Shown here: positions 1 through 7,659 of the stretch, piece by piece
Numbering within the stretch: the first letter of the stretch is position 1
Layout of the letters: each line of letters begins with the position of its first letter
NCBI GenBank assembly: GCA_035556555.1
Contig: DATMES010000001.1
Coordinates: 186,001-250,000 of the forward strand
Source of the DNA: Frankiaceae bacterium
GTDB taxonomy: Bacteria; Actinomycetota; Actinomycetes; BP-191
DNA: 64,000 bases
Direction: 5' to 3'
The notes under the pieces: generated by a model
The model's database searches: none
The model's input: the letters and a program-made list of their open reading frames with translations, nothing else
Told to the model about the DNA's origin: nothing
Program-made: the position numbers and the translations under genes

Positions 1-86
1 GGAACGGAGCCCCGGGCACGGCGTTCCAGCCGTTCGCACACGGCCTTGTAGTCGTTTCGCATCCACGACGGCAGGGGCTCTCTCAC
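1..86 (-). CDS. Partial hypothetical protein, N-terminus only
   Basis: A possible gene runs off the left edge on the minus strand. It would start at GTG 86 and reads VREPLPSWMRNDYKAVCERLERRARGS to the edge, with no stop codon. The composition (charged, helical, ordinary high-GC codon use) is plausible for a real N-terminus. Only 28 codons are visible, there is no recognisable domain, and the start has no clear ribosome site. It could equally be a chance open frame. No function can be given. Confidence 0.3.
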   Translation of the reverse strand, partial: MREPLPSWMRNDYKAVCERLERRARGSV

Positions 87-536
87 GTCGTCGCCTCGGG
101 CCGACCGTAACGTTCACGCACCTGAACGTGCGCGGCAAGACGTACACGGTGGTCGGCGACAACGGCGGCACGCTGACGGTCACGATCCTCGCCGGGGTCA
201 GGCTTCGCCCGGACAGCCGGTCGGACCTGCCGATTTTTTGGGGGGAGATTTGGGGGATTGCCATCGGACGCGCCGGATCGGGGCGGACTGAGCGGACTGC
301 TCACGCACGAAACAGCACGTCAGAGGTCGATCCCGGACACGCCGTCACGCTCAGATCGCGGCAGTCCGTACCCGGTGAGTACGGACTCACGGCCGTGCTC
401 AGGTGGTGACTCTGGCAGTCCGTACTCACCGGTAGCTTCCCGCGGGCGCGGCGCCTACCGGGCCGGATAGGGTCGGACGCGGTGTGCCGGGAAGCCTGGT
501 CGGCGACTGTCGTCGCCATGACCGGAGGTCGTACCC
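87..536. other. Intergenic region without a supported gene
   Basis: No gene is supported here. A short frame near 95-190 reads PTVTFTHLNVRGKTYTVVGD and then loses protein-like composition, so it may be a gene remnant. A run rich in T and G (TTTTTTGGGGGGAGATTTGGGGG) lies at about 234-255. The strongest signal is the inverted repeat at 372-432, listed separately. A purine-rich ribosome site (GGAGG, about 524-528) precedes nhaA. Confidence 0.5.
372..432. repeat. Family B palindrome, copy 1
   Basis: A perfect 15-bp inverted repeat, CCGGTGAGTACGGAC at 372-386 and its complement at 418-432, encloses a 31-nt loop. The core GGTGAGTA and the loop length match the palindromes near 50980 and 60665. The loop also shares GGCCG...GGTGA with them. 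It sits upstream of nhaA and downstream of no complete gene, so it is not simply a terminator. Its function is unknown. Confidence 0.65.
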
Positions 537-1766
537 ATGCGCGAGCCGCGCGGCACGTCGTTCGTCGACTACCTGCGCGTCGAGACCGTCGGCGGCGGCA
601 TCCTGCTGGCCGCCGCCGCCCTCGCGCTCGTCGTCGCCAACACGCCCCTGAGCGACGCGTACGACTCGTTCCGCCACGCCGACCTGTCGTTCGGGCCGTT
701 CCACCTCGACCTCGCGCACTGGGTGTCCGAGGGGCTGCTCTCGCTGTTCTTCTTCGTGGCCGGCCTGGAGGTCAAGCGCGAGCTCGTCGTCGGCGAGCTG
801 CGCGAACGCCGCCGCGCCGCCCTGCCCGTCGTCGCCGCCGTCGCCGGCATGGTCGCGCCGGCGCTCGTCTACCTCCTCGTCGCGTGGGGCGCGCCCGGCT
901 CGGGCCGCGGCTGGGCGGTGCCGGTGGCGACGGACATCGCGTTCGCGCTGGGAGTGCTGGCGGTGGCGCGCGAACGGTACCCGGCGTCCTTGCGCGTCCT
1001 GCTGCTCTCCCTCGCCGTCGTGGACGACCTCGGCGCGATCCTGCTCATCGCGCTGCTGTTCGCCAGTGGCGTCTCGGTCCTGCCGTTGCTCGGTGCGGTG
1101 GCGGTCTTCGCGGCGTACGCCTTCCTCCAGCGCCGCCGCGTCACCTCGCCCTGGCTCTACGTCCCGCTCGCGCTGCTGGCGTGGGCGTTCGTGCACGAGG
1201 CGGGCATCCACGCCACCGTCGCGGCGGTCGCGCTCGGCCTGCTGACCCGCGTACGCCCCGATCCCGGCGAGGAGCACTCCCCCGCCGAACGCCTCGAGCA
1301 CCGGCTCCAGCCCTGGTCCGCGGGGCTGGTCGTGCCGCTGTTCGCGTTCACCGCGGCAGGCGTGACGCTGTCCGGCGAGGTGCTGCGCGCGACGCTGTCC
1401 GACCGGGTCGCGCTGGCGGTCTTCGCGGGCCTCGTCCTCGGCAAGGTGTTTGGCATCGCCGGCGGCGTCGCGGCCGCGCGAGGCCTCGGCGTCGTGTCGA
1501 TGCCGGAGGGCGTGCGGACGTACGACACCGTCTGCCTGGGCGCGCTCGGCGGCGTCGGCTTCACGGTGTCGCTGCTGCTGGCGGAGCTGGCGTTCAGCGG
1601 GGCGCAGGCGGAGCGTGCGAAGACGGCGGTGCTGGCGGCGTCGATCTTCGCGAGCGTGCTGGCCAGCGTGCTGCTGCACGTCAGGCGCGAGACCGAGGCA
1701 GACGGGCCACTACCGTCGCGAGCGGCAGTCCAGGGTGCGGGTCGCAAGGCGGACGATCGCCGATAG
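537..1766 (+). CDS. nhaA: Na+/H+ antiporter NhaA
   Basis: A secondary transporter of the inner membrane that exchanges cytoplasmic Na+ (or Li+) for external protons, giving pH and salt homeostasis. The 409-residue product has about 11-12 hydrophobic segments, the usual size for NhaA. The family signatures FFFVAGLEVKREL (about residues 70-82), ATDIAFALGVLA (about 131-142) and VVDDLGAILLIAL are present. The DD pair in the last one corresponds to the essential transport aspartates of E. coli NhaA. The ATG at 537 has GGAGG upstream. The last 16 or so residues (SRAAVQGAGRKADDRR) are encoded by the family A repeat, which also supplies the TAG stop, so the tail is probably not functional sequence. 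It is a single gene, convergent with the methyltransferase. Confidence 0.95.
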   Translation: MREPRGTSFVDYLRVETVGGGILLAAAALALVVANTPLSDAYDSFRHADLSFGPFHLDLAHWVSEGLLSLFFFVAGLEVKRELVVGELRERRRAALPVVAAVAGMVAPALVYLLVAWGAPGSGRGWAVPVATDIAFALGVLAVARERYPASLRVLLLSLAVVDDLGAILLIALLFASGVSVLPLLGAVAVFAAYAFLQRRRVTSPWLYVPLALLAWAFVHEAGIHATVAAVALGLLTRVRPDPGEEHSPAERLEHRLQPWSAGLVVPLFAFTAAGVTLSGEVLRATLSDRVALAVFAGLVLGKVFGIAGGVAAARGLGVVSMPEGVRTYDTVCLGALGGVGFTVSLLLAELAFSGAQAERAKTAVLAASIFASVLASVLLHVRRETEADGPLPSRAAVQGAGRKADDRR

Positions 1767-1837
1767 CAGCGCTATCGGCGTGAGGACAACGCGGCGAGCC
1801 GCGCTCTGGGCGCCGCGCAGCAGGTCAGTGGCCCGTC
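1701..1837 (+). repeat. Family A structured repeat, copy 1
   Basis: One of three copies of an approximately 140-bp element. An outer 11-bp stem pairs GACGGGCCACT (1701-1711) with AGTGGCCCGTC (1827-1837). Inside are a GCGAGC hairpin (about 1713-1726), a stem of 1730-1740 with 1799-1809, and the hairpin CCGATAG-CAGCG-CTATCGG (1760-1778). The conserved blocks GCAAGGCGGA, AGCAGCGCTA and GGGCGCCGCGCAGCAGG are present. It overlaps the end and stop codon of nhaA, and its right arm covers the stop codon of the convergent methyltransferase gene. Confidence 0.8.
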
Positions 1838-2447
1838 AGCCTCGGTCTTTCGTAGCCGTGATCCAGTCGAAGACGCCGTTCTCCTCGTCGCCCAGACGCT
1901 CGACGCTCTCGATCGTCAGGCCGCCGGCCTCGAGCGCGGCGATCGTCGCGTCGTGGCCGATGCCGCCGAAGAACGTCGGCTCCCCCAGCCACTCGTCCTC
2001 GTAGCCCTCACCGGCGTGCAACGGCGCCGTCGTCACGAGGACGCCGCCTGGCTTCAGCCACGTCCCGAACGACGTCAGCAACGGCGCGTGCGCGGCGCTC
2101 GGCAGGTGGCCCAGCGCGAAGAACGACGCGATCGCGTCGACGCTGCCGGGGCGTACGGCAAGGCGCGTCATGTCCGCCTGCACCAGCGCCGCGCGCGGTG
2201 CCTTGACTCGCGCGATCTCGAGCTGGCCCCAGGACAGCTCGACGCCGACGACGCGATGACTCTCGGAGAGCAGGCGCGTCGCGGGGTCGCCGGGCCCGCA
2301 GCCGAGCTCCAGCACGAGGCTCCCCTCGGGGAGCCGCGCGGCCAGCCTGGTGACGTACGCGATCCGGGTCGGGTCGGCGTGCGACCAGCGGTGGTAGTCC
2401 TCGCCGATGGCGTCGTACGCCCTGCGCACCGTCTCGACCGGGTCCAC
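1836..2447 (-). CDS. SAM-dependent class I methyltransferase
   Basis: A soluble methyltransferase of 203 residues. The SAM-binding motif LVLELGCGPGDPA lies near residues 45-57. It is followed by the acidic ribose-binding position (VVGVELS), motif II (ALVQADMTRLAV) and a typical post-motif LKPGGVLVTTAPLHAGE. The start chosen is GTG 2447 (VDPVETVRRAYD), because upstream codons would run into the divergent dehydrogenase gene. The substrate is not evident; related proteins include ubiquinone/menaquinone-type and small-molecule methyltransferases. It is divergent from the dehydrogenase across only 28 bp, so the two promoters must overlap. Its stop lies in the right arm of the family A repeat. Confidence 0.85.
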   Translation of the reverse strand: MDPVETVRRAYDAIGEDYHRWSHADPTRIAYVTRLAARLPEGSLVLELGCGPGDPATRLLSESHRVVGVELSWGQLEIARVKAPRAALVQADMTRLAVRPGSVDAIASFFALGHLPSAAHAPLLTSFGTWLKPGGVLVTTAPLHAGEGYEDEWLGEPTFFGGIGHDATIAALEAGGLTIESVERLGDEENGVFDWITATKDRG

Positions 2448-2475
2448 GCCGCCGAGTCTGCCGTACGCTCGGCCG

Positions 2476-3555
2476 ATGACGAGGGCCGCCGTACTCCGCG
2501 ACCATGCCGCGCCGCTCGACGTCGTCGACGTCACGCTCGACCCGACCGGTCCCGAGCAGGTCCGCGTACGCCTCGCCGCGACCGGCGTCTGCCACTCCGA
2601 CCTGTCGATCGTGCGCGGCGCGCTGCGTCACCCGCTGCCCGCGGTCCCCGGTCACGAGGGCGCCGGCGTCGTCACCGAGGTCGGCTCGGCCGTGACCAAG
2701 GTCGAGGCCGGCGACCACGTCATCCTCAACTGGACCCCTGCCTGCGGCGCCTGCTTCTTCTGCGGCAGGAACGAGCCGTGGCTCTGCGACCGCGCGGCCG
2801 CCGACGCGCTGAAGGCGCCGTACGCCACCCTCGACGGCGAACGCCTGCTGCCCGTGCTCGGCGCGGGCGCGTTCGCCGAGGAGACCCTCGTCCTCGAACG
2901 CGCCGTCGTGAAGATCCCCGACGACGTGCCGTTCGAGATCGCCGCGCTGGTCGGGTGCGCGGTCACGACCGGCTTCGGCGCCGTGACCAACACCGCCCAG
3001 GTGCAGCCGGGCGACACCGTGGTCGTCGTCGGCTGCGGCGGCGTCGGCCTGTCGATCGTCCAGGGCGCGAAGCACGCGGGCGCGGAACGCATCGTCGCCG
3101 TCGACCTCACCGACGCCAAGCGGGCGCTCGCGAAGGACCTCGGCGCCACCGACACGGTCGACGGCGCGGACGACGTGGAGAGCGCGGTCCGGGCGCTGAC
3201 GGAGGGGCGCGGGGCGGACCACGCGTTCGAGGCGATCGGGCGGGCGGACACGATCAAGACGGCGTACCGCGTGACGAGACGAGGCGGCAACGTCGTCGTC
3301 GTCGGCGCGGGACGGCACGACGACCTGGTGTCGTTCAGCGCGCTGGAGCTGTTCTTCCAGGCGCGGAAGCTGATCGGCTGCGTGTACGGCTCCGCCGACG
3401 TCGCGCGCGACTTCCCGCGCATCCTCGGCCTCTACCAGAGTGGCGCACTCGACCTCGACCGGCTCATCACACAGCGCGTGACGCTCGACGGCGTCAACGA
3501 CGCGCTGTCCGCGATGGAGGCCGGCGAAGGAGCTCGCACGGTGGTGGTGTTCTGA
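2476..3555 (+). CDS. Zinc-dependent alcohol dehydrogenase, MDR family
   Basis: An NAD(P)-dependent medium-chain dehydrogenase of 359 residues. Catalytic zinc ligands are visible in GVCHSDLS (about residue 38) and GHEGAGVV (about 62). The structural zinc site is CGACFFCGRNEPWLC (about 92-106) with four cysteines. The nucleotide fold VVVVGCGGVGLSIVQGAK follows at about 178-195. The aldehyde or alcohol substrate is unknown; the sequence resembles the class III/Rxyl-type zinc dehydrogenases common in actinomycetes. The start is ATG 2476 (MTRAAVLRDHAAPLDV). Its TGA shares one base with the ATG of the next gene, so the two are translationally coupled. Confidence 0.9.
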   Translation: MTRAAVLRDHAAPLDVVDVTLDPTGPEQVRVRLAATGVCHSDLSIVRGALRHPLPAVPGHEGAGVVTEVGSAVTKVEAGDHVILNWTPACGACFFCGRNEPWLCDRAAADALKAPYATLDGERLLPVLGAGAFAEETLVLERAVVKIPDDVPFEIAALVGCAVTTGFGAVTNTAQVQPGDTVVVVGCGGVGLSIVQGAKHAGAERIVAVDLTDAKRALAKDLGATDTVDGADDVESAVRALTEGRGADHAFEAIGRADTIKTAYRVTRRGGNVVVVGAGRHDDLVSFSALELFFQARKLIGCVYGSADVARDFPRILGLYQSGALDLDRLITQRVTLDGVNDALSAMEAGEGARTVVVF

Positions 3556-4052
3556 TGGGCTTCCTGCGCAGGAAGCAGCAGCCGGACGTGCCGGTGAAGC
3601 TGACGCGGCAGTTCCCGCCCAAGGACTACGCCGCGGCGCTGGAGTCGTGGGCGTTCCTCGACCTCGAAGGCGCGACGCCGTTGCTCACGTCGCAGTTCGG
3701 CGACGTGGTGCTCGCCCGCGAGGACGGGGTGTACCTGCTCGACGTCGTCGCCGGCACGCTGACCCGCGAGTGGGACGACGTCGATGCGATGGCCGACGCG
3801 CTCGAGACGCCCGCCGGCCAGGAGCGCTACCTTCGCAGGTCGCTGGTCACCGCCGCGTACCAGAAGGGCAAGGTGCCCGACGAGACCCAGGTCTACGACT
3901 TCGCGAAGCCGCCGGTGCTCGGCGGTGCGCTGACCGCCGACAACCTCGCGCCGACCGACTTCGTCGTCACCGTCAACCTCGACGGCCAGATCCACGAGCA
4001 GGTACGCGACCTGCCGCCGGGCACCACGATCCGGGGCTTCTCGCAGGACTGA
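3555..4052 (+). CDS. DUF1851-like protein (Tdi1 immunity C-terminal type)
   Basis: A soluble protein of 165 residues coupled to the dehydrogenase by a TGATG junction. The segment FGDVVLAREDGVYLLDVVAGTLTREWDDVDAMADAL resembles the DUF1851 domain found in the type VI immunity protein Tdi1 and in GAD-like proteins. The N-terminus carries a basic RRKQQ stretch. No toxin gene or secretion system lies nearby, so a real immunity role is doubtful and a housekeeping sensor or scaffold is equally possible. The domain match is from memory of the family pattern; the function is inference. Confidence 0.6.
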   Translation: MGFLRRKQQPDVPVKLTRQFPPKDYAAALESWAFLDLEGATPLLTSQFGDVVLAREDGVYLLDVVAGTLTREWDDVDAMADALETPAGQERYLRRSLVTAAYQKGKVPDETQVYDFAKPPVLGGALTADNLAPTDFVVTVNLDGQIHEQVRDLPPGTTIRGFSQD

Positions 4053-4115
4053 CGCAGGAACCGCGCGCCGAACGCAGAAAGCGACGGAGTCCCCTCAACC
4101 CTCAAGGAGATCCGC

Positions 4116-4292
4116 ATGCGCATCACCCGCATCGCGCTCGCGACGGTCGCGCTGGCCGGCGCGTTCGCCGTCCCCGCCACCGCGTCCGAGCCGCCGGTCG
4201 GCATCTGCTCGTACAACATCGACTGGGGCGTCGTCGGCGACCTGCCGGAGCCCGCGCGCAGCACGGCGTTCTTCGTCATCTGCAAGATCTGA
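4116..4292 (+). CDS. Small secreted protein with Sec signal peptide
   Basis: A 58-residue precursor. A classical signal peptide (MRITRIALATVALAGAFAVPATAS) ends at an Ala-X-Ala type site near residue 24, leaving a mature peptide of about 34 residues with two cysteines (ICSYN and FFVICKI), probably disulfide-bonded. The start is ATG 4116, preceded by AAGGAGATCCGC. This leader closely resembles the one before the secreted protein at 14057. I do not recognise the mature part. It belongs to a scattered set of similar small secreted proteins in this window (7418, 14057, 14284, 59360). A family A repeat begins 12 bp after its stop. Confidence 0.7.
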   Translation: MRITRIALATVALAGAFAVPATASEPPVGICSYNIDWGVVGDLPEPARSTAFFVICKI

Positions 4293-4303
4293 GCAGAGCG
4301 CGT

Positions 4304-4447
4304 CCGGCGGATCGCGGCCGTTGCGAGCGGCAGTCCAGGGCGCGGGCCGCAAGGCGGACGACCCGCCGATAGCAGCGCTATCGGCGGGGAGGACAACGCC
4401 GCGACCCGTGGCCTGGGCGCCGCGCAGCAGGCCAGTCGATCCGCCGG
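4304..4447 (+). repeat. Family A structured repeat, copy 2
   Basis: The clearest copy. The outer stem pairs CCGGCGGATCG (4304-4314) with CGATCCGCCGG (4437-4447). A GCGAGC-loop hairpin lies at 4317-4331, the middle stem is 4335-4346 with 4405-4416, and an 11-bp hairpin occupies 4362-4388. Compared with copy 1, the outer stem is entirely different in sequence but equally well paired. It lies between the converging secreted-protein and aconitase genes, so either strand could carry it in a 3' untranslated region. Confidence 0.85.
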
Positions 4448-4460
4448 CCGCGCTCTCGCC

Positions 4461-6731
4461 TTACGACGCAGTGAGCACGTTGAGCGACGAGCCGGCGCGG
4501 AACCACGCGATGTGCTCGTCGCTCATCGTGTGCGTCGTCTCGAACTCGTCCTGCGTCCCGTCCGCGTGCCGCGCCACGACCTTCACCGGCTGACCGGGCG
4601 CCAGCGACGCCACGCCCACGATGTCGAGCCTGTCGTCCTCGCGGATGAGGTCGTACGACGCCGGGTCGGCGAACGTCAGCGGCAGCATCCCCTGCTTCTT
4701 CAGGTTGGTCTCGTGGATGCGCGCGAACGACCGCGCGAGCACCGCGACGCCGCCGAGGAACCGCGGCTCCATCGCGGCGTGCTCGCGCGACGAGCCCTCG
4801 CCGTAGTTCTCGTCGCCGACGGCGACCCAGCGCACGCCCTTCGCCTTGTAGTCGCGCGCGACGGCCGAGTAGCCGTCGGTCGCTCCCGTGAGGACGTTGA
4901 CGCCCCGCCCCGCCTCACCGGTGTACGCGTTGATCGCGCCGATGAAGAGGTTGTCGCTGATGCGGTCGAGGTGACCGCGGAAGCGCAGCCACGGACCCGC
5001 CGGGCTGATGTGGTCGGTGGTGCACTTGCCCTGCGCCTTCATGAGCACGGGGCAGTCGAGGAAGTCCCCGCCGTCCCACGGCGCGAACGGCTCCAGCAGC
5101 TGCAGCCGGTCGCTGTCCTCGCGCACCACGATCTCCACCGACGAGCCGTCGGCCGGCGGCGCGAGGAAGCCCATCTCGCCCGACGAGAACGACTCCGGCA
5201 GCTCCGGCGCCACCGGCGGCTCCAGCATGAACGTCGTCCCGTCGGCCGCCGTCACCGGGTCCGTCACGGGGTTGAAGTCGAGCCGCCCGACGAGCGACTG
5301 CGCGACGACGAGCTCCGGCGAGCCGATGAACGACAGCGTCTCGGCGCGGCCGTCGTTGCGCTTGGGGAAGTTGCGGTTGTACGTGTTGAGGATCGAGTTG
5401 CGGGTGCCGGGCGGCAGATCGTTGCGCTGCCACTGGCCGATGCACGGGCCGCAGGCGTTGGCGAGGACGGTCGCGCCGATCTCCTCGAGCGCGGCCATCT
5501 GGCCGTCGCGCTCGATGGTCGCGCGCACCTGCTCCGAGCCGGGCGTGACGAGCAGCGGCGTGACGGCCTTGACGCCGTGCGCGGCCGCCTGGCGCGCGAC
5601 GTGCGCGGCGCGGCTCATGTCCTCGTAGGAGGAGTTGGTGCACGAGCCGACGAGCGCGTTGGTGAACTCCAGCGGGTAGTCGTTCTCGGCGGCGTCCGCG
5701 GCCATCCGCGACACGGGGCGCGCGAGGTCGGGGGTGTGCGGGCCGACGAGGTGCGGCTCCAGCGTCGAGAGGTCGATCTCGACGACGCGGTCGAAGTACG
5801 CCTCCGGGTCGGCCTCGACCTCGTCGTCGGCGCGCAGGTGCTCGGCGACGCCGTCGGCGAGGGTGGCGTACGACTCGCGGCCGGTGGCCTTCAGGTAGGC
5901 GGCCATCTTCTCGTCGTACGGGAAGATCGACGTGGTCGCGCCGAGCTCGGCGCCCATGTTGCAGATCGTCCCCTTGCCTGTGCACGAGAGCGTGCGCGCG
6001 CCGTCGCCGAAGTACTCGACGATCGCGCCGGTGCCGCCCTTGACGGTGAGGATGCCGGCGAGCACGAGGATGACGTCCTTGGCGCTGGCCCAGCCGTTGA
6101 GCCGGCCGGTCAGCTTGACGCCGATGAGCTTGGGCACGCGGACGCCGAACGGCCCCCCGGTCATGACGTCGACCGCGTCCGCGCCGCCGACGCCGATCGC
6201 GGCCATGCCGAGGCCGCCGGCGTTCGGCGTGTGGGAGTCGGTGCCGATCATCATGCCGCCGGGGAACGCGTAGTGCTCCAGGACGACCTGGTGGATGATC
6301 CCGGACCCCGGCTTCCAGAAGCCGATGCCGTACTTCGCCGACACCGACTGCAGGAAGTCGTAGACCTCCTTGTTGGTGTCGACGGCGGCGAGGAGGTCCC
6401 GCTTGGCGTCGTGCTGGGCGAGGATCAGGTGGTCGCAGTGGACGGTGCTCGGGACGGCCACCTTCGGCAGCCGCGCGGTCATGAACTGCAGCAGCGCCAT
6501 CTGCGCGGTCGCGTCCTGCATGGCGACGCGGTCGGGCTGGTACTCGCCGTAGTCGACGCCGCGTTCGACGCCCTGGCCCTCGGCGTCGCGCATGTGGTTG
6601 AAGAGGATCTTCTCCGCGAACGTCACCGGGCGGCCAAGCCGCCGGCGCGCGGTCTCGACGCGCTCGGGGAGGCGCGCGTACAGCGCCTCGATCAGCTCCA
6701 CCGGGGTGGACAGGCCGGCGTCGTCAGTCAT
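4461..6731 (-). CDS. acn: Aconitate hydratase (mitochondrial-type aconitase)
   Basis: The TCA-cycle enzyme that interconverts citrate and isocitrate through cis-aconitate. At 756 residues it matches the shorter mitochondrial-type aconitase rather than the ~890-residue AcnA. The 4Fe-4S ligands are in [10 protein letters not shown] and in [11 protein letters not shown]. Other signatures are [15 protein letters not shown] and, in the C-terminal swivel domain, [15 protein letters not shown]. The start is ATG 6731, followed upstream by a divergent promoter region shared with the TetR regulator. It depends on Fe-S assembly, supplied by the suf operon in this window. Confidence 0.97.
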   Translation of the reverse strand: MTDDAGLSTPVELIEALYARLPERVETARRRLGRPVTFAEKILFNHMRDAEGQGVERGVDYGEYQPDRVAMQDATAQMALLQFMTARLPKVAVPSTVHCDHLILAQHDAKRDLLAAVDTNKEVYDFLQSVSAKYGIGFWKPGSGIIHQVVLEHYAFPGGMMIGTDSHTPNAGGLGMAAIGVGGADAVDVMTGGPFGVRVPKLIGVKLTGRLNGWASAKDVILVLAGILTVKGGTGAIVEYFGDGARTLSCTGKGTICNMGAELGATTSIFPYDEKMAAYLKATGRESYATLADGVAEHLRADDEVEADPEAYFDRVVEIDLSTLEPHLVGPHTPDLARPVSRMAADAAENDYPLEFTNALVGSCTNSSYEDMSRAAHVARQAAAHGVKAVTPLLVTPGSEQVRATIERDGQMAALEEIGATVLANACGPCIGQWQRNDLPPGTRNSILNTYNRNFPKRNDGRAETLSFIGSPELVVAQSLVGRLDFNPVTDPVTAADGTTFMLEPPVAPELPESFSSGEMGFLAPPADGSSVEIVVREDSDRLQLLEPFAPWDGGDFLDCPVLMKAQGKCTTDHISPAGPWLRFRGHLDRISDNLFIGAINAYTGEAGRGVNVLTGATDGYSAVARDYKAKGVRWVAVGDENYGEGSSREHAAMEPRFLGGVAVLARSFARIHETNLKKQGMLPLTFADPASYDLIREDDRLDIVGVASLAPGQPVKVVARHADGTQDEFETTHTMSDEHIAWFRAGSSLNVLTAS

Positions 6732-6828
6732 GCGGGCTCCTCGTTCTCGTCGCTGGTTCCGAGCCTAGCGCGGCCCTCGGTGGCTTAGCAAGACGGACGT
6801 ACGGTTTTTTTGGCGTAGAGTGTGCGCC
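6732..6828. promoter_or_regulatory. Divergent acn/acnR promoter-operator region
   Basis: A 97-bp gap separates the two divergent starts. On the plus strand a TAGAGT -10-like hexamer (6816-6821) lies 7 bp before GTG 6829, which suggests a leaderless regulator mRNA. A T-rich run (TTTTTT, 6805-6810) and the near-palindromic ACGGACGTACGGT (6792-6804) are candidates for promoter and TetR-operator elements. The operator assignment is inference. Confidence 0.4.
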
Positions 6829-7386
6829 GTGCCGAAGGTCAGTGCGGAGACGTTGGAGGCGAGGCGCCGCGAGATCCTCGACGGTGCGCGCAGGGCGTTC
6901 GCGCGGTGGGGGTTCGAGGGCGCGACCGTACGCCGCCTCGAAGAGGAGACGGGCCTGTCGCGCGGCGCGATCTTCCACCACTTCCGCGACAAGGAGTCGC
7001 TCTTCCTCGCCGTCGCCGAGGACGACGCGCTGGAGATGGCGTCGACCGTCGCCGAGCACGGCCTCGTGCAGGTCATGCGCGACCTCCGTACGTCCGACGC
7101 CGGGTGGCTGGGGACGCAGCTCGAGGTCGTACGCCGCATGCGCACGGACCCGGCGTTCCGCCGCCGGTGGGCGGCGCGGACGGCGCGGCTCGCGAAGGCC
7201 GCGACCGAGCGGCTCGAACGCCAGCGCGAGGCCGGCGCGGTCCGCACCGACTCCCCCGTCGAGACGCAGGTGGCGTTCCTCCTGCTCGTCATGGACGGGC
7301 TCGTGCTGCACCGCGCGATGGGCCAGGCTCCGACCGGCCTCGACGCGGTCCTCGACCTCGTGGAGTCGGCGGTCAGGAACCCGTAA
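6829..7386 (+). CDS. acnR: TetR-family repressor of aconitase, AcnR type
   Basis: A DNA-binding repressor of 185 residues. The TetR helix-turn-helix is EILDGARRAFARWGFEGATVRRLEEETGLSRGAIFHHFRDKESLF (about 12-57). This region and the following (GLVQVMRDL, LRTDPAFR-like, VLDLVESAVRNP) match what I recall of Corynebacterium glutamicum AcnR, which represses acn. Here the gene is divergent from acn instead of downstream of it. GTG 6829 is preferred to GTG 6820 because a -10-like hexamer lies just upstream, implying a leaderless transcript. The regulatory role is inferred from family and position. Confidence 0.88.
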   Translation: MPKVSAETLEARRREILDGARRAFARWGFEGATVRRLEEETGLSRGAIFHHFRDKESLFLAVAEDDALEMASTVAEHGLVQVMRDLRTSDAGWLGTQLEVVRRMRTDPAFRRRWAARTARLAKAATERLERQREAGAVRTDSPVETQVAFLLLVMDGLVLHRAMGQAPTGLDAVLDLVESAVRNP

Positions 7387-7417
7387 CCCCGGCGGGGGCG
7401 CGGGCGTTGGAGCCATC

Positions 7418-7615
7418 ATGCGCACCCGCCTCCTGCTCGCCGCCGCCACGCTCGCCGCGGCCGCCGGCACCGCCGCCCCCGCGTCCGCGTACCTCTGCGC
7501 CACCGTGTACGTCCCCAAGGACAGCCCGACCGCCTTCTGCGTGCCGTACGGCTCGCCGCTGCCCGAGGTGGGCTGCCCGGTGCGCGTTCCCGACCTCGTC
7601 TCCGTCTGCGACTGA
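7418..7615 (+). CDS. Small secreted cysteine-containing protein
   Basis: A 65-residue precursor with a signal peptide (MRTRLLLAAATLAAAAGTAAPASA, cleavage near residue 24). The mature part of about 41 residues has four cysteines (LCATV, AFCVPYG, GCPVRV, VCD), consistent with two disulfides in the oxidising exterior. The sequence is rich in Pro and Val with no domain I recognise. The start is ATG 7418 with a weak GGAG at 7409-7412. It stands alone between the TetR regulator and the sigma-factor gene. Similar small secreted proteins occur at 4116, 14057, 14284 and 59360. Confidence 0.7.
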   Translation: MRTRLLLAAATLAAAAGTAAPASAYLCATVYVPKDSPTAFCVPYGSPLPEVGCPVRVPDLVSVCD

Positions 7616-7659
7616 CCCCTCCAACCAAACCGCGGGTACGCCCCGTTACGAGGGGTGTG

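Noticed and set aside
128-409. Possible gene beginning VRGKTYTVVGD near the left edge
   Set aside because: The first ~25 codons look protein-like, but no start with a ribosome site exists and the later part is low-complexity. It runs into the family B palindrome, so at best it is a remnant.
4304-4447. Integron attC site following a small gene cassette
   Set aside because: The secreted-protein gene followed by a long imperfect palindrome suggested this. The conserved attC core sites (GTTRRRY and RYYYAAC) are not found at the ends, no integrase is seen, and the copies are far apart.
4512-6788. A 758-codon plus-strand frame opposite aconitase
   Set aside because: It is antisense to a clear aconitase gene, with repetitive Arg/Val/Asp content and no recognisable motif. 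Long shadow frames are expected at this GC content.
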